Notes under the pieces: generated by a model
Databases searched by the model: none
Seen by the model: only the letters and a program-made list of their open reading frames with translations
Told to the model about the DNA's origin: nothing
Origin: Pseudozobellia thermophila
Lineage (GTDB): Bacteria; Bacteroidota; Bacteroidia; Flavobacteriales; Flavobacteriaceae
DNA: 64,000 nucleotides
NCBI RefSeq assembly: GCF_900141855.1
Contig: NZ_FQYU01000008.1
Location: 93,124-157,123, forward strand
Reading direction: 5' to 3'
In this document: positions 1 through 10,151 of the stretch, one piece after another
Numbering within the stretch: position 1 is the first letter of the stretch
Layout of the letters: the number at the start of each line of letters is the position of its first letter
Made by a program: the position numbers and the translations under genes

Positions 1-467
1 AGATTGCGGGAAGTACACGCAAGATCAAAAAACAAAAAGGTACCGGTACCGCCCGTGCGGGAAGTATCAAGTCGCCCGTGTTCAGGGGCGGGGGTAGGAT
101 CTTTGGCCCGAGGCCCAAGGATTACTCACAAAAGTTGAACAAGAACGTTAAGCGTTTGGCAAGGAAATCGGCATTGAGCATCAAGTCGAGGGAAAACGCC
201 ATTATCGTTGTGGAGGACTTCAGTTTCGAAACTCCTAAGACCAAGGAATTTAAGGATATTTTGAAGTCCTTGGGCATTGAGAATAAAAAGTCCCTGATTG
301 TCTTGGGCGATTCAAATAATAGCGTATATTTGTCTTCGCGAAATTTGAAGGGCTCCGAAGTTGTAACCTCCTCAGAAATAAGTACTTACAAGATTATGAA
401 CGCCAATAATATTGTCTTGGTCGAAAGTGCTTTGGAAGGATTGGAGTCGAATCTAAATAAAAATTAA
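1..467 (+). CDS. rplD: 50S ribosomal protein L4 (5' end outside window)
   Basis: L4 (uL4) binds 23S rRNA and lines the peptide exit tunnel. The frame is open from base 3 and reads IAGSTRKIKKQKGTGTARAG, then SPVFRGGGRIFGPRPKDYS, the conserved L4 loop. The GTG at 78 lies inside this motif and is a valine codon, not the start. About 155 codons are visible, against about 200 for the family, so roughly the first quarter is missing. It ends 3 bp before rplW, in the usual S10-operon order. Confidence 0.96.
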   Translation, partial: IAGSTRKIKKQKGTGTARAGSIKSPVFRGGGRIFGPRPKDYSQKLNKNVKRLARKSALSIKSRENAIIVVEDFSFETPKTKEFKDILKSLGIENKKSLIVLGDSNNSVYLSSRNLKGSEVVTSSEISTYKIMNANNIVLVESALEGLESNLNKN

Positions 468-470
468 GCC

Positions 471-761
471 ATGAGCGTGTTGATAAAACCTATTATAACC
501 GAAAAAATGACCGCTGAAAGCGAGTTGTACAACCGGTATGGGTTCATAGTGGATCCCAAGGCCAACAAGATACAGATCAAGGATGCCGTTGAGGCTACTT
601 ACGGTGTTGCGGTCAAGAAGGTTAGGACCATGAACTATGGGCCTACTAGAAAAACGCGGTATACCAAGACCGGTATACAGCATGGCAAGACCAATTCGGT
701 CAAGAAAGCGATTGTCGATGTCGTTGAAGGTGACATCATCGATTTTTACAGTAATCTATAA
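471..761 (+). CDS. rplW: 50S ribosomal protein L23
   Basis: L23 (uL23) sits at the tunnel exit and docks trigger factor and SRP. It has 96 residues, close to the usual 95-100. MSVLIKPIITEKMTAESE near the N end and the basic loop YGPTRKTRYTKTG are typical. The ATG follows rplD by 3 bp and no Shine-Dalgarno sequence is visible, as is common in this phylum. Co-transcribed with rplD and rplB. Confidence 0.97.
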   Translation: MSVLIKPIITEKMTAESELYNRYGFIVDPKANKIQIKDAVEATYGVAVKKVRTMNYGPTRKTRYTKTGIQHGKTNSVKKAIVDVVEGDIIDFYSNL

Positions 762-770
762 AGGCACAAA

Positions 771-1595
771 ATGTCAGTTAGAAAATTAAAACCTATCACT
801 CCAGGGCAGCGTTTTAGAGTAGTAAACGGATTTGACGCGATTACTGCTGATAAGCCGGAGAAAAGCTTGCTTGCTCCGTTAAAAAAGTCCGGAGGTAGAA
901 ACAGTCAAGGAAAGATGACCATGCGCCATAGGGGCGGGGGTCACAAGAGGAGGTATCGTATCATCGATTTTAAGAGGGACAAACAAGATGTTGTCGCAAC
1001 GGTAAAATCGATACAGTACGATCCCAACAGAACGGCCTTTATCGCATTGGTCGAATATGCCGATGGCGAGAAAAGATACATTATTGCGCAAAACGGTTTG
1101 CAGGTGGGCCAAGAAGTTGCCGCTGGCGCTTCGGTCGCCCCTGAGATCGGAAACGCGCTTCCGTTGAGTGCCATTCCCTTGGGTACGATTATCTCTTGTA
1201 TAGAGTTGAGACCGGGTCAGGGAGCTGTTATGGCTAGAAGTGCCGGTACCTTTGCCCAATTGATGGCGAAGGATGGCAAATTCGTAACGGTCAAGATGCC
1301 TTCCGGTGAGACACGATTGATATTGTCTTCCTGTATGGCCACCGTTGGTGCCGTATCCAACTCGGATCACCAGTTGTTGGTTTCAGGTAAGGCCGGTAGA
1401 AGTCGATGGTTGGGTAGAAGGCCAAGGACAAGGCCGGTTGCCATGAACCCTGTCGATCACCCAATGGGTGGTGGTGAAGGAAGGGCTTCCGGAGGACACC
1501 CAAGGTCTAGGAACGGTATACCTGCCAAAGGGTATAGGACCCGTGTCAAGACCAAAAAGACAAACAGATATATTTTAGAACGTAGAAAGAAATAA
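771..1595 (+). CDS. rplB: 50S ribosomal protein L2
   Basis: L2 (uL2) is a core 23S rRNA-binding protein needed for subunit association and the peptidyl transferase centre. It has 274 residues, the family norm. The C-terminal segment with [20 protein letters not shown] carries the conserved histidine region near the peptidyl transferase centre, and the N-terminal OB and SH3-like parts are intact. Spaced 9 bp from rplW. Confidence 0.98.
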   Translation: MSVRKLKPITPGQRFRVVNGFDAITADKPEKSLLAPLKKSGGRNSQGKMTMRHRGGGHKRRYRIIDFKRDKQDVVATVKSIQYDPNRTAFIALVEYADGEKRYIIAQNGLQVGQEVAAGASVAPEIGNALPLSAIPLGTIISCIELRPGQGAVMARSAGTFAQLMAKDGKFVTVKMPSGETRLILSSCMATVGAVSNSDHQLLVSGKAGRSRWLGRRPRTRPVAMNPVDHPMGGGEGRASGGHPRSRNGIPAKGYRTRVKTKKTNRYILERRKK

Positions 1596-1608
1596 AAAGT
1601 AGAGAAAA

Positions 1609-1887
1609 ATGGCACGTTCATTAAAAAAAGGACCTTACGTTCACTATAGCTTGGAGAAGAAAATCCAGCAAAATGTATCTTCCGGAAAGAAGAGTGTGAT
1701 CAAAACGTGGTCAAGAGCATCGATGATTACACCCGATTTTGTGGGGCTTACCATTGCGGTTCATAACGGGAGGCAGTTTGTTCCCGTTTTTATAACCGAG
1801 AACATGGTAGGGCATAAATTAGGCGAATTTTCTCCGACACGATCTTTTAGGGGTCATGCGGGAGCTAAGAATAAAGGAAAGAAGTAA
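1609..1887 (+). CDS. rpsS: 30S ribosomal protein S19
   Basis: S19 (uS19) is a 30S head protein that works with S13 near the A site. It has 92 residues, identical to the common length. [34 protein letters not shown] and [18 protein letters not shown] are family signatures. Placed between rplB and rplV as in the canonical S10 operon. Confidence 0.98.
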   Translation: MARSLKKGPYVHYSLEKKIQQNVSSGKKSVIKTWSRASMITPDFVGLTIAVHNGRQFVPVFITENMVGHKLGEFSPTRSFRGHAGAKNKGKK

Positions 1888-1890
1888 GCT

Positions 1891-2298
1891 ATGGGAGTTC
1901 GAAAAAAACAAATGGCCGAAAGAATTAAGGCTGAGAAAAAGCAATTGGCGTTTGCCAAGTTGAACAACTGTCCAACCTCGCCCAGAAAAATGAGATTGGT
2001 AGCTGATTTGATTAGGGGAGTGGAAGTTGAGAAGGCTTTGGCCATCCTGAGGTTCAATCCTAAGGAGGCTTCCCGCAAGTTGGAAAAACTATTGCTTTCG
2101 GCCTTGGCCAACTGGCAGGCAAAGAACGAAGATGCAAGTGTTGAGGAAGCAGGTCTTTTTGTCAGGGAAATCCGCGTTGACGGGGGAACCATGTTGAAAA
2201 GATTGCGTCCGGCTCCACAAGGAAGGGCTCATAGAATCAGAAAGCGCTCGAACCATGTAACCTTGGTTTTGGGATCTAACAATAATACAGAAAGCTAG
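1891..2298 (+). CDS. rplV: 50S ribosomal protein L22
   Basis: L22 (uL22) helps form the exit-tunnel constriction with L4. It has 135 residues, about 25 more than E. coli L22. The extra part is the basic N-terminal leader before [19 protein letters not shown], a form common in Bacteroidota. The conserved C-terminal hairpin ending [16 protein letters not shown] is present. Starts 3 bp after rpsS and ends 1 bp before rpsC. Confidence 0.96.
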   Translation: MGVRKKQMAERIKAEKKQLAFAKLNNCPTSPRKMRLVADLIRGVEVEKALAILRFNPKEASRKLEKLLLSALANWQAKNEDASVEEAGLFVREIRVDGGTMLKRLRPAPQGRAHRIRKRSNHVTLVLGSNNNTES

Positions 2299-2299
2299 A

Positions 2300-3022
2300 A
2301 TGGGACAAAAAACAAATCCGATAGGAAATCGTCTAGGAATCATCAGAGGTTGGGAGTCTAACTGGTACGGTGGAAACGATTATGGTGATAAGCTAGCTGA
2401 AGACAATAAGATACGCAAGTACATTCATGCCCGTTTGGCCAAGGCCAGTGTTTCGAGGGTAATTATCGAGCGTACGCTTAAATTGATAACCATTACCGTT
2501 ACTACGGCCAGGCCGGGTATCATCATCGGTAAAGGTGGGCAGGAAGTGGATAAGCTGAAAGAAGAGCTTAAGAAGATTACGAACAAAGAGGTTCAGATCA
2601 ACATCTACGAAATCAAGAGGCCGGAGCTCGACGCCAATTTGGTGGCTGCCAGCATCGCCCGTCAGATCGAAAGCCGTATTTCTTTTAGAAGGGCTATCAA
2701 GATGGCGATCGCTGCCGCTATGAGAATGAATGCCGAAGGAATCAAGGTTCAGATTTCCGGACGATTGAACGGGGCTGAAATGGCGCGTTCCGAGTCGTAT
2801 AAAGATGGAAGGATTCCTCTATCTACGTTTCGTGCCGACATTGATTATGCCTTGCAAGAGGCGCAGACCACCTATGGTAAATTAGGGATCAAGGTCTGGA
2901 TCATGAAGGGCGAGGTATACGGTAAGCGCGATCTTTCCCCATTGGTCGGTATGACCAAGGGACAGTCGGGCAAAGGAGGAGATAAACGCGACAGCACAAG
3001 AAAGCCACGTCGCAGAAAGTAA
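2300..3022 (+). CDS. rpsC: 30S ribosomal protein S3
   Basis: S3 (uS3) lies at the mRNA entry pore of the 30S subunit. It has 240 residues. [20 protein letters not shown] at the N end and a KH domain with [16 protein letters not shown] are diagnostic, and the C-terminal half with [24 protein letters not shown] is complete. The basic tail ends TRKPRRRK. Nearly contiguous with rplV, so translational coupling is likely. Confidence 0.98.
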   Translation: MGQKTNPIGNRLGIIRGWESNWYGGNDYGDKLAEDNKIRKYIHARLAKASVSRVIIERTLKLITITVTTARPGIIIGKGGQEVDKLKEELKKITNKEVQINIYEIKRPELDANLVAASIARQIESRISFRRAIKMAIAAAMRMNAEGIKVQISGRLNGAEMARSESYKDGRIPLSTFRADIDYALQEAQTTYGKLGIKVWIMKGEVYGKRDLSPLVGMTKGQSGKGGDKRDSTRKPRRRK

Positions 3023-3039
3023 TTTTAAAAGAGTAAGCA

Positions 3040-3468
3040 ATGTTACAGCCAAAAAGAACCAAGTTTCGTAAGATGCAGAAAGGCCGCATGAAAGGTAATG
3101 CGGGCAGAGGTTTTCAATTGTCGAACGGTATGTTCGGAATCAAGACTTTGGATTCTAAATTTATAACATCACGTCAGATCGAGGCGGCCCGTATCGCGGC
3201 TACCCGTTATATGAAAAGACAAGGGCAACTTTGGATCAAGATCTTTCCGGACAAGCCCATCACCAAGAAGCCTCTCGAGGTTCGTATGGGTAAAGGTAAG
3301 GGTGCTCCCGAGTATTTCGTTGCCGCCGTCAAACCGGGCAGGGTGCTTTTTGAAGTGGCCGGGGTTCCTATGGATGTGGCAAAAGAGGCCTTGCGCCTGG
3401 CAGCTCAGAAATTACCCGTGCGTACCAAGTTTATCGTCGCCCGTGACTATGTTGAAGAAACTATTTAA
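3040..3468 (+). CDS. rplP: 50S ribosomal protein L16
   Basis: L16 (uL16) organises the A-site tRNA elbow region of the large subunit. It has 142 residues, normal. [19 protein letters not shown], the [18 protein letters not shown] helix and [19 protein letters not shown] are all conserved. 17 bp after rpsC. Confidence 0.98.
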   Translation: MLQPKRTKFRKMQKGRMKGNAGRGFQLSNGMFGIKTLDSKFITSRQIEAARIAATRYMKRQGQLWIKIFPDKPITKKPLEVRMGKGKGAPEYFVAAVKPGRVLFEVAGVPMDVAKEALRLAAQKLPVRTKFIVARDYVEETI

Positions 3469-3476
3469 GGTGTATC

Positions 3477-3668
3477 ATGAAGAATAAAGAAATAAAAGAA
3501 TTGTCCGTCGAAGAGCTTAAGGCAAAGCTTGCCGAGTACAAAAAGCAACATGCGGACCTTAAAATGGCTCATTTTGTTACACCGTTGGAAAATCCTCTTC
3601 AGATAAGGACTGTAAGAAGGACGGTGGCTAGATTGGCAACGGAATTAACTAATAGGGAAAACCAATAA
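3477..3668 (+). CDS. rpmC: 50S ribosomal protein L29
   Basis: L29 (uL29) is a small helical hairpin protein near L23 at the tunnel exit. It has 63 residues, the standard size. The pattern [19 protein letters not shown] followed by [19 protein letters not shown] is typical. It lies 8 bp after rplP and 13 bp before rpsQ, the usual place. Confidence 0.97.
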   Translation: MKNKEIKELSVEELKAKLAEYKKQHADLKMAHFVTPLENPLQIRTVRRTVARLATELTNRENQ

Positions 3669-3681
3669 TTGGTTCTGCTTT

Positions 3682-3942
3682 ATGGAAGAAAAAAGAAACT
3701 TAAGAAAAGAAAGAGTAGGGGTTGTAACCAGTAACAAAATGGAGAAGTCCATTGTAGTTGCCGAGGTGAAACGAGTAAAGCACCCTATGTACGGTAAGTT
3801 CGTTTTGAAAACGAAGAAATATGTCGCTCATGACGAGAAGAACGATTGTAATGAGGGAGATACCGTAAAAATAATGGAGACCCGTCCTTTGAGTAAGACC
3901 AAGTGTTGGAGATTAGTAGAAATCTTAGAAAGAGCTAAATAA
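3682..3942 (+). CDS. rpsQ: 30S ribosomal protein S17
   Basis: S17 (uS17) is an early-assembling OB-fold protein binding 16S rRNA. It has 86 residues. [38 protein letters not shown] and the end motif [15 protein letters not shown] match the family. Two bases separate it from rplN. Confidence 0.97.
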   Translation: MEEKRNLRKERVGVVTSNKMEKSIVVAEVKRVKHPMYGKFVLKTKKYVAHDEKNDCNEGDTVKIMETRPLSKTKCWRLVEILERAK

Positions 3943-3944
3943 TT

Positions 3945-4313
3945 ATGTTACAGCAAGAATCAAGGTTAAAGGTAGCTGATAATACTGGTGCAAAAGAGGT
4001 TTTGACCATCCGGGTTTTGGGTGGTACCAAACGTAGATATGCATCTATTGGCGATAAGATCGTCGTTACCGTTAAAGAGGCTACGCCGAATGGTGGTATA
4101 AAAAAGGGAGCTGTTTCTACGGCCGTAGTGGTACGCACCAAAAAAGAAGTTAGAAGACCTGACGGCTCATACATACGTTTTGATGATAATGCGTGCGTGT
4201 TGTTGAATCCAACCGGTGAAATGAGGGGTACCCGTGTTTTCGGTCCCGTTGCCCGCGAACTTCGCGACAAGCAGTTTATGAAAATTGTTTCATTGGCCCC
4301 TGAGGTACTTTAA
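3945..4313 (+). CDS. rplN: 50S ribosomal protein L14
   Basis: L14 (uL14) lies at the subunit interface and contacts L19 and 16S rRNA. It has 122 residues, normal. [19 protein letters not shown] at the N end, the central [13 protein letters not shown] and the ending [12 protein letters not shown] are hallmark segments. Confidence 0.98.
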   Translation: MLQQESRLKVADNTGAKEVLTIRVLGGTKRRYASIGDKIVVTVKEATPNGGIKKGAVSTAVVVRTKKEVRRPDGSYIRFDDNACVLLNPTGEMRGTRVFGPVARELRDKQFMKIVSLAPEVL

Positions 4314-4324
4314 TATAGTAGAGC

Positions 4325-4639
4325 ATGAAAAAGTTGAAAATAAAAACAGGAGATACGGTTCGAATTATTGCCGGAGACCATAAAGGTACCGAAGGCAAGG
4401 TTGTGTCCGTAGACCGCGAAAAGAACAAGGCGATCGTTGAGGGGGCCAATATGGTTTCCAAGCATGAGAAGCCCAGTGCGCAAAACCCTCAAGGTGGTAT
4501 TGTTAAGAAAGAAGCTCCTATCCATATTTCGAACCTTTCGCTCATCGACCCAAAATCGGGCGAGGCGACCAGGGTCGGTTATGAAGTTAGGGACGGAAAG
4601 AAAGTAAGGTTTTCCAAGAAATCCAATGAAGTAATATAG
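4325..4639 (+). CDS. rplX: 50S ribosomal protein L24
   Basis: L24 (uL24) initiates 50S assembly through its KOW domain. It has 104 residues. The KOW motif lies near the N end ([18 protein letters not shown]), followed by [19 protein letters not shown]. Two bases precede rplE. Confidence 0.97.
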   Translation: MKKLKIKTGDTVRIIAGDHKGTEGKVVSVDREKNKAIVEGANMVSKHEKPSAQNPQGGIVKKEAPIHISNLSLIDPKSGEATRVGYEVRDGKKVRFSKKSNEVI

Positions 4640-4641
4640 TT

Positions 4642-5193
4642 ATGGCTTACGTTTCAAGGTTAAAGAAAGAATATAAAGAGCGGGTTATCAAAGCTCTTCA
4701 AGACGAGTTCGGTTATAAGAACGTCATGGAGGTTCCTAAGCTTCAGAAAATTGTGGTCAGCAGGGGTGTCGGTGCCGCTGTTGCCGATAAGAAACTGATC
4801 GACCACGCGGTCGAGGAGCTCACCAGCATCACAGGCCAAAGGGCCGTGCCAACGGTCTCCAAAAAAGACGTTGCCGCCTTTAAACTGCGTAAGGGCATGC
4901 CTATCGGCGCCAAAGTTACGTTAAGGGGCGAGCGCATGTACGAATTCTTGGATCGCTTGATTACATCGGCATTGCCACGTGTACGTGATTTTCAGGGAAT
5001 CCGCGCCACCGGCTTCGACGGACGGGGAAACTATAGCTTGGGCATTACCGAGCAGATTATTTTTCCTGAAATCAATATCGATAAGATCAACAGGATCAAT
5101 GGTATGGATATTACCTTTGTGACAACGGCCCAGACCGATAAGGAGGCAAAGTCGCTATTAACTGAATTAGGATTACCATTTAAAAAGAACTAG
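4642..5193 (+). CDS. rplE: 50S ribosomal protein L5
   Basis: L5 (uL5) binds 5S rRNA in the central protuberance. It has 183 residues. [32 protein letters not shown] and [19 protein letters not shown] are family motifs. It ends one base before rpsN, implying coupled translation. Confidence 0.98.
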   Translation: MAYVSRLKKEYKERVIKALQDEFGYKNVMEVPKLQKIVVSRGVGAAVADKKLIDHAVEELTSITGQRAVPTVSKKDVAAFKLRKGMPIGAKVTLRGERMYEFLDRLITSALPRVRDFQGIRATGFDGRGNYSLGITEQIIFPEINIDKINRINGMDITFVTTAQTDKEAKSLLTELGLPFKKN

Positions 5194-5194
5194 A

Positions 5195-5464
5195 ATGGCT
5201 AAAGAATCAATGAAGGCCCGTGAGCGAAAAAGGGCGAAGACAGTAGAGAAATATGCCGCAAAGAGAAAGGCTTTGAAAGAGGCCGGTGATTACGAGGCTT
5301 TGCAGAAATTGCCGCGTAACGCCTCTCCGGTGCGTATGCACAACCGCTGTAAATTGACCGGTAGGCCAAAGGGTTATATGAGAACTTTTGGTATTTCTAG
5401 GGTAATGTTCAGGGAAATGGCAAACAAAGGCTTGATCCCAGGGGTTAAAAAAGCAAGCTGGTAA
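5195..5464 (+). CDS. rpsN: 30S ribosomal protein S14, zinc-less type
   Basis: S14 (uS14) is a 30S head protein. It has 89 residues and is the long zinc-independent form: the region [19 protein letters not shown] has one cysteine instead of the paired CxxC motifs of the zinc form. The C-terminal [10 protein letters not shown] is characteristic. A 63-bp gap with a possible hairpin follows before rpsH. Confidence 0.97.
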   Translation: MAKESMKARERKRAKTVEKYAAKRKALKEAGDYEALQKLPRNASPVRMHNRCKLTGRPKGYMRTFGISRVMFREMANKGLIPGVKKASW

Positions 5465-5485
5465 TAATAAGTTTAACTGGTTCCA

Positions 5486-5508
5486 GGTTCGTTCAAACAA
5501 CGAAAACC
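5486..5508 (+). other. Possible RNA hairpin between rpsN and rpsH
   Basis: GGTT-CGTT (5486-5493) can pair with AACG (5499-5502) and AACC (5505-5508) around a five-base loop, with a two-base bulge. It lies in the 63-bp gap before rpsH, an unusually long gap for this cluster. S8-binding leaders before rpsH-proximal genes are known in other bacteria, but nothing in the sequence proves that role here. Confidence 0.3.
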
Positions 5509-5527
5509 GTTACCGAATTATATAAAG

Positions 5528-5926
5528 ATGGTCACAGATACTATTGCAGATTATCTAACTAGGGTTAGAAACGCCAGCAGGGCTGGTCACAGGGTGGTAG
5601 AGATACCTGCCTCCAAAGTAAAGAAGGAAATAACCAAAATATTGTTCGATCAGGGCTATATTTTGAGCTACAAGTTTGTAGAGGACAAGACTCAAGGAAC
5701 GATAAAAATCGCCTTGAAATACGATAAGGCCACCAAGGAGCCTGTCATCAAAAAGATCCAAAGGGTGAGTAAGCCCGGTTTGCGTAAGTATGCCGGTGTC
5801 GAGAACTTGCCAAGGGTGTTGAACGGACTTGGAATAGCGATCGTATCCACATCCCACGGGGTAATGACCAGCAAGCAGGCCAAGAACGAGAATGTAGGTG
5901 GTGAAGTGCTTTGCTACGTATATTAA
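5528..5926 (+). CDS. rpsH: 30S ribosomal protein S8
   Basis: S8 (uS8) is a central-domain primary 16S rRNA binder. It has 132 residues. DTIADYLTRVRNASRAGHR and the C-terminal segment ISTSHGVMTSKQAKNENVGG-like part (positions about 107-126, here beginning IVSTSHGVM) are conserved, ending GEVLCYVY. Confidence 0.97.
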   Translation: MVTDTIADYLTRVRNASRAGHRVVEIPASKVKKEITKILFDQGYILSYKFVEDKTQGTIKIALKYDKATKEPVIKKIQRVSKPGLRKYAGVENLPRVLNGLGIAIVSTSHGVMTSKQAKNENVGGEVLCYVY

Positions 5927-5947
5927 TCAGGAATAAAGTTTTAAGAA

Positions 5948-6490
5948 ATGTCAAGAATAGGTAATAATCCGGTAGCGATTCCCGAGGGAGTGACCGTAGA
6001 TATAAAGGATAACGAGATTGTTGTAAAAGGCAAGCTTGGAGAGTTGACCCAGGAGTATTCGGCTGTCGAGGTAAAGGTTGAAGGAAACGAGGTTTTTGTA
6101 ACACGACCCTCCGATTCCAAGGAACACAAGGCCAAACATGGTCTGTACCGTTCCTTGATCGAAAACATGATCGAGGGAGTTTCCAAGGGTTGGACCAAGG
6201 AGCTAGAGTTGGTAGGGGTAGGTTACCGTGCCAGCAACCAGGGCCAAAAATTGGATCTGGCCTTAGGGTTTTCACACAATATTGTCTTTGAATTGGCTCC
6301 CGAGGTCAAAGTGGAGACTTCTTCCGAAAAAGGTAAGAACCCTATTGTAAAATTGACATCCCACGACAAGCAATTGGTCGGCCAGATCGCTGCCAAAATA
6401 CGTTCTTTCCGTAAGCCTGAGCCTTACAAAGGAAAAGGTGTCAAGTTTGTAGGGGAACAATTGCGAAGAAAAGCAGGTAAATCAGCTTAA
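5948..6490 (+). CDS. rplF: 50S ribosomal protein L6
   Basis: L6 (uL6) lies near the GTPase-associated centre. It has 180 residues with two tandem L6 folds. MSRIGNNPVAIPEGVTVDI at the start and KIRSFRKPEPYKGKGVKF near the end are diagnostic. 21 bp after rpsH. Confidence 0.98.
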   Translation: MSRIGNNPVAIPEGVTVDIKDNEIVVKGKLGELTQEYSAVEVKVEGNEVFVTRPSDSKEHKAKHGLYRSLIENMIEGVSKGWTKELELVGVGYRASNQGQKLDLALGFSHNIVFELAPEVKVETSSEKGKNPIVKLTSHDKQLVGQIAAKIRSFRKPEPYKGKGVKFVGEQLRRKAGKSA

Positions 6491-6499
6491 TAGTATATC

Positions 6500-6856
6500 A
6501 TGGCATTATCAAAGAGCGAAAGAAAACAGAGAATACGCAGAAGGATTAGAAAGGTTTCCTCAGGTACTCCCGAGAGACCGAGATTGTCTGTGTTTAGAAG
6601 CAACAGTGCAATTTATGCACAGGTTATAGACGATACGGAAGGGAAAACCCTTGTATCCGTTTCGTCGAGGGACAAAGACTTTGCCCAAGTAAAGGGCACG
6701 AAGAAAGAAGTGGCTGCTATCGTTGGAAAGGCGGTTGCCGAGAAATGTAAGGAAGCCGGTATTGATAAGGTGGCCTTCGATCGCGGTGGTAACCTGTATC
6801 ACGGTAGGGTTAAAGCATTGGCCGAAGGGGCTCGTGAAGGAGGACTTAATTTTTAA
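6500..6856 (+). CDS. rplR: 50S ribosomal protein L18
   Basis: L18 (uL18) binds 5S rRNA with L5. It has 118 residues. [21 protein letters not shown] and the C-terminal [20 protein letters not shown] match closely, ending REGGLNF as in most bacteria. Confidence 0.98.
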   Translation: MALSKSERKQRIRRRIRKVSSGTPERPRLSVFRSNSAIYAQVIDDTEGKTLVSVSSRDKDFAQVKGTKKEVAAIVGKAVAEKCKEAGIDKVAFDRGGNLYHGRVKALAEGAREGGLNF

Positions 6857-6864
6857 ATAATACT

Positions 6865-7389
6865 ATGTACCAGAAATACAAGAACGTAGAGACTGTTAAA
6901 CCTGGCGGTTTAGATTTAAAGGATAGATTGGTAGGTATACAGCGAGTTACCAAAGTGACCAAAGGTGGTAGGGCCTTCGGCTTTTCGGCCATAGTTGTTG
7001 TTGGAGACGAGAACGGTGTTGTCGGAAGCGGTTTGGGTAAATCAAAGGAAGTTGCAACGGCAATAGCCAAGGCAATTGAAGATGCCAAGAAAAACCTGAT
7101 TCGCATACCTTTGAACAAAGGTACCGTGCCCCACGAGCAGAAAGGTAAATACGGTGGTGCAAGGGTATATATTCAGCCAGCCTCACACGGTACCGGGGTA
7201 ATCGCCGGTGGTGCTGTCCGCGCGGTATTGGAATCGGTAGGTGTGCAGGACGTACTTTCCAAATCACAGGGGTCTTCCAACCCGCACAACGTGGTAAAGG
7301 CTACTTTCGATGCGCTTTTGCAGCTTAGGGATGCCGGTACGATAGCAAAACAAAGAGGAGTTTCTTTAGAGAAGGTATTTAAAGGATAA
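6865..7389 (+). CDS. rpsE: 30S ribosomal protein S5
   Basis: S5 (uS5) lines the mRNA entrance and affects fidelity. It has 174 residues. The dsRNA-binding-like N-terminal domain contains [20 protein letters not shown], and the C-terminal part has [19 protein letters not shown] and [15 protein letters not shown]. Confidence 0.98.
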   Translation: MYQKYKNVETVKPGGLDLKDRLVGIQRVTKVTKGGRAFGFSAIVVVGDENGVVGSGLGKSKEVATAIAKAIEDAKKNLIRIPLNKGTVPHEQKGKYGGARVYIQPASHGTGVIAGGAVRAVLESVGVQDVLSKSQGSSNPHNVVKATFDALLQLRDAGTIAKQRGVSLEKVFKG

Positions 7390-7401
7390 GCGAAAATTAT
7401 T

Positions 7402-7584
7402 ATGGCTAAGAAAATACAGGTAAAGCAGCTGAAGAGCAGTATCAAGAGACCACAGAACCAAAAGCGCACCTTAAAGGCTTTGGGTCTGAAAAAAATCGGT
7501 CAGGTGGTCGAACATGACGCGACCCCGAACATACTTGGTATGATAGATAAAGTTAAACATTTGGTTTCCACTCAGGAAGCTTAA
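7402..7584 (+). CDS. rpmD: 50S ribosomal protein L30
   Basis: L30 (uL30) is a small 50S protein of 60 residues here, the usual size. [20 protein letters not shown] and the helix that follows, with [18 protein letters not shown], are typical. Between rpsE and rplO, the standard order. Confidence 0.96.
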   Translation: MAKKIQVKQLKSSIKRPQNQKRTLKALGLKKIGQVVEHDATPNILGMIDKVKHLVSTQEA

Positions 7585-7598
7585 TATATACGATAGTG

Positions 7599-8051
7599 AT
7601 GAATTTAAGCAATCTTAAGCCGGCAGCGGGTTCAGTAAACAGGGCAGGAAAAAGAGTTGGTAGAGGTCAAGGTTCCGGTAAAGGCGGAACGGCGACACGT
7701 GGCCATAAAGGTGCTAAGTCTCGATCCGGATATTCCAAGAAAATCGGTTTTGAAGGGGGTCAGATGCCACTTCAACGTCGAGTGCCCAAGTTCGGTTTTA
7801 CAAACATCAACCGGGTAGAATACAAGGGTATAAACCTGGATAAGTTGCAGGAACTTGTCGATAAAAAAGTCGTTAAGGATACTGTAACCGTCGATACGCT
7901 TGTTGAAAACGGCTTGGCCAAAAGAAAGGATTTAATAAAAATATTGGGCGGTGGGGAACTTAAGGCTTCCCTTAAAGTTTCCGTGCATAAATTTACGGCG
8001 AGTGCCAAAGCGGCGATCGAAGCTGCTGGTGGAGAGGCAATAAATTTATAA
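7599..8051 (+). CDS. rplO: 50S ribosomal protein L15
   Basis: L15 (uL15) is a late-assembly 50S protein. It has 150 residues counted from the ATG at 7599. A GTG three bases upstream is also in frame, but MNLSNLKPAAGSV is the conserved family start. The glycine-rich N part (GRGQGSGKGGTATRGHKGAK) and EGGQMPLQRRVPKFGF are signatures. Confidence 0.97.
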   Translation: MNLSNLKPAAGSVNRAGKRVGRGQGSGKGGTATRGHKGAKSRSGYSKKIGFEGGQMPLQRRVPKFGFTNINRVEYKGINLDKLQELVDKKVVKDTVTVDTLVENGLAKRKDLIKILGGGELKASLKVSVHKFTASAKAAIEAAGGEAINL

Positions 8052-8063
8052 GCATACCCGACT

Positions 8064-9407
8064 ATGAAGAAATTTTTCGAGACCATATCCAACATTTGGA
8101 AGATTGAGGAACTGAGGAACCGTATTGTGCTGACCCTCGGGTTGCTGCTGGTTTACCGTTTCGGTTGCCAAATCGTTCTTCCGGGTATCGATTCGACACA
8201 GTTGGCGGCATTGGCCTCAGGTACCGACCAAGGTATCTTTGGTTTGTTGAACGCCTTTACCGGAGGTGCATTTGCCAACGCGTCGATATTCGCATTGGGT
8301 ATTATGCCTTATATCTCTGCCTCCATTGTGGTGCAATTGATGAGTATAGCCATTCCCTATCTGCAGAAACTCGATAAGGAAGGCGAAAGCGGTAGAAAGA
8401 CCAAGAACCAGATTACGCGTTGGTTGACCATCGGTATTTGTGTGGTACAGGCTCCGGCTTATTTGTACGGGCTTGAGGCCTTCGGGGTACAAGACAGTGC
8501 CTTTTTGTTGGGCAAAGGTCTTGATTTTATGATTCCCGCTGTATTGATCCTGGTTACCGGATGTGTATTTGCAATGTGGTTGGGGGAAAAGATTACCGAT
8601 AAGGGAATCGGTAACGGTATTTCCCTTTTGATCATGATCGGGATCATTGCGACCATGCCCCAATCCTTTGTGCAGGAATTTTATTCGCGCACAACCAACA
8701 ACACCGGGGGCTTGATGTTCATGTTGATCGAGGTTATCCTTTGGTTCCTGGTTATCTTGGCCAGTGTACTATTGGTAATGGCTACACGTCAGATACCGGT
8801 CCAGTATGCGAGAAGGACGGCTTCGGGCGGCTACGAGAAAAACATTATGGGTTCCCGTCAGTACATTCCCCTAAAGTTGAACGCCTCGGGGGTTATGCCC
8901 ATCATCTTTGCCCAAGCGATTATGTTTGCGCCCAGTTTGATCGGTAAGACCTTTAACAATACGGCTGCGGGACAATGGATGGAAGTCCAGTTTCAAGACA
9001 TCTTCGGATGGGCCTACAACTTGTTGTTCGCCATATTGATTATCATATTTACGTATTTCTATACGGCCATTACGGTGCCTACCAATAAGATGGCGGACGA
9101 TTTGAAGCGTAGCGGGGGCTTTATACCAGGTATCCGTCCTGGAAAAGAAACCGGTGATTTTTTGGATAAGATAATGTCTTTGATAACTTTGCCGGGTTCG
9201 GTATTTTTGGCCGTCTTGGCGGTATTGCCGGCCATTGTGGTCAAACTTTTGGATATTCAGGCCAACTGGGCCCTGTTTTACGGCGGTACCTCGCTATTGA
9301 TCATGGTAGGGGTGGCCATAGACACCGTTCAACAGGTAAACGCCTATTTGTTGAACAGACATTACGACGGTTTGATGAAGACCGGTAAAAATAGAAAAGT
9401 AGCATAA
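8064..9407 (+). CDS. secY: Preprotein translocase subunit SecY
   Basis: SecY is the channel subunit of the SecYEG translocon in the inner membrane. It has 447 residues with ten predicted membrane segments. Conserved pieces include [30 protein letters not shown] (start only cited), the loop with QIPVQYARR, and the cytoplasmic loop [12 protein letters not shown] needed for SecA and ribosome contact. Embedded between rplO and infA. The adk and map genes that follow secY in many phyla are absent, as expected for Flavobacteriia. Confidence 0.98.
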   Translation: MKKFFETISNIWKIEELRNRIVLTLGLLLVYRFGCQIVLPGIDSTQLAALASGTDQGIFGLLNAFTGGAFANASIFALGIMPYISASIVVQLMSIAIPYLQKLDKEGESGRKTKNQITRWLTIGICVVQAPAYLYGLEAFGVQDSAFLLGKGLDFMIPAVLILVTGCVFAMWLGEKITDKGIGNGISLLIMIGIIATMPQSFVQEFYSRTTNNTGGLMFMLIEVILWFLVILASVLLVMATRQIPVQYARRTASGGYEKNIMGSRQYIPLKLNASGVMPIIFAQAIMFAPSLIGKTFNNTAAGQWMEVQFQDIFGWAYNLLFAILIIIFTYFYTAITVPTNKMADDLKRSGGFIPGIRPGKETGDFLDKIMSLITLPGSVFLAVLAVLPAIVVKLLDIQANWALFYGGTSLLIMVGVAIDTVQQVNAYLLNRHYDGLMKTGKNRKVA

Positions 9408-9409
9408 GT

Positions 9410-9625
9410 ATGGCTAAACAAGCAGCAATAGAACAAGATGGATCTATAATCGAGGCATTGTCGAACGCAATGTTTCGCGTAGAACTTGAAAATGGGCACG
9501 TAGTTACGGCACATATTTCCGGTAAGATGCGTATGCATTATATCAAATTGCTTCCTGGAGACAAGGTCAAACTGGAAATGAGTCCCTATGACCTGTCCAA
9601 AGCTAGAATCACCTATAGATATTAA
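9410..9625 (+). CDS. infA: Translation initiation factor IF-1
   Basis: IF-1 is an S1/OB-fold factor that occupies the ribosomal A site during initiation. It has 71 residues, one short of E. coli. The OB strands read [21 protein letters not shown] and [19 protein letters not shown], ending RITYRY. Two bases after secY. Confidence 0.98.
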   Translation: MAKQAAIEQDGSIIEALSNAMFRVELENGHVVTAHISGKMRMHYIKLLPGDKVKLEMSPYDLSKARITYRY

Positions 9626-9645
9626 TAGAAGAGAAAGATCGCGAG

Positions 9646-9762
9646 ATGAAAGTTAGAGCATCAGTTAAGAAAAGAAGTGCCGACTGCAAGATAGTGCGCA
9701 GAAAGGGCAGGTTGTACGTAATCAACAAAAAGAATCCTAGATTTAAACAAAGACAAGGATAA
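9646..9762 (+). CDS. rpmJ: 50S ribosomal protein L36, zinc-less type
   Basis: L36 (bL36) is the smallest 50S protein. The 38 codons begin [20 protein letters not shown] and end PRFKQRQG. It is too short for most ORF cut-offs. Of the four zinc ligands of the C+ form only Cys14 remains (position 11 is Ser, 27 is Asn, 33 is Phe), so it is the zinc-independent form. It lies 20 bp after infA and 2 bp before rpsM. Confidence 0.96.
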   Translation: MKVRASVKKRSADCKIVRRKGRLYVINKKNPRFKQRQG

Positions 9763-9764
9763 TT

Positions 9765-10139
9765 ATGGCAAGAATTGCAGGTATAGACATACCAAAACAA
9801 AAAAGAGGTGTTATTGCCTTGACCTACATTTTCGGTATCGGGAGAAGTAGGGCCAAAGAGATTTTGGAGAAGGCCAATGTTAGCGAAGACACTAAGGTAT
9901 CTGATTGGAACGATGATGAAATCGGCCGTATAAGGGAAGCTGTTTCCGCTTATACCATTGAGGGTGAATTGCGTTCGGAAACCCAATTGAACATTAAACG
10001 TTTGATGGATATTGGCTGTTACCGTGGCATTCGTCATAGATCCGGTCTTCCACTGCGCGGGCAGCGTACGAAAAACAATTCTAGGACTAGAAAAGGAAAA
10101 AGAAAAACGGTCGCCAACAAGAAAAAGGCAACTAAATAA
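9765..10139 (+). CDS. rpsM: 30S ribosomal protein S13
   Basis: S13 (uS13) is a 30S head protein at the subunit bridge and P site. It has 124 residues. [20 protein letters not shown], the helix-two-turn-helix and [19 protein letters not shown] are conserved. First gene of the alpha-operon segment. Confidence 0.98.
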   Translation: MARIAGIDIPKQKRGVIALTYIFGIGRSRAKEILEKANVSEDTKVSDWNDDEIGRIREAVSAYTIEGELRSETQLNIKRLMDIGCYRGIRHRSGLPLRGQRTKNNSRTRKGKRKTVANKKKATK

Positions 10140-10151
10140 TAGTAGGTTATT

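Noticed and set aside
879..1370. Long antisense frame opposite rplB
   Set aside because: Shadow of a conserved ribosomal gene; no family signature and no start context.
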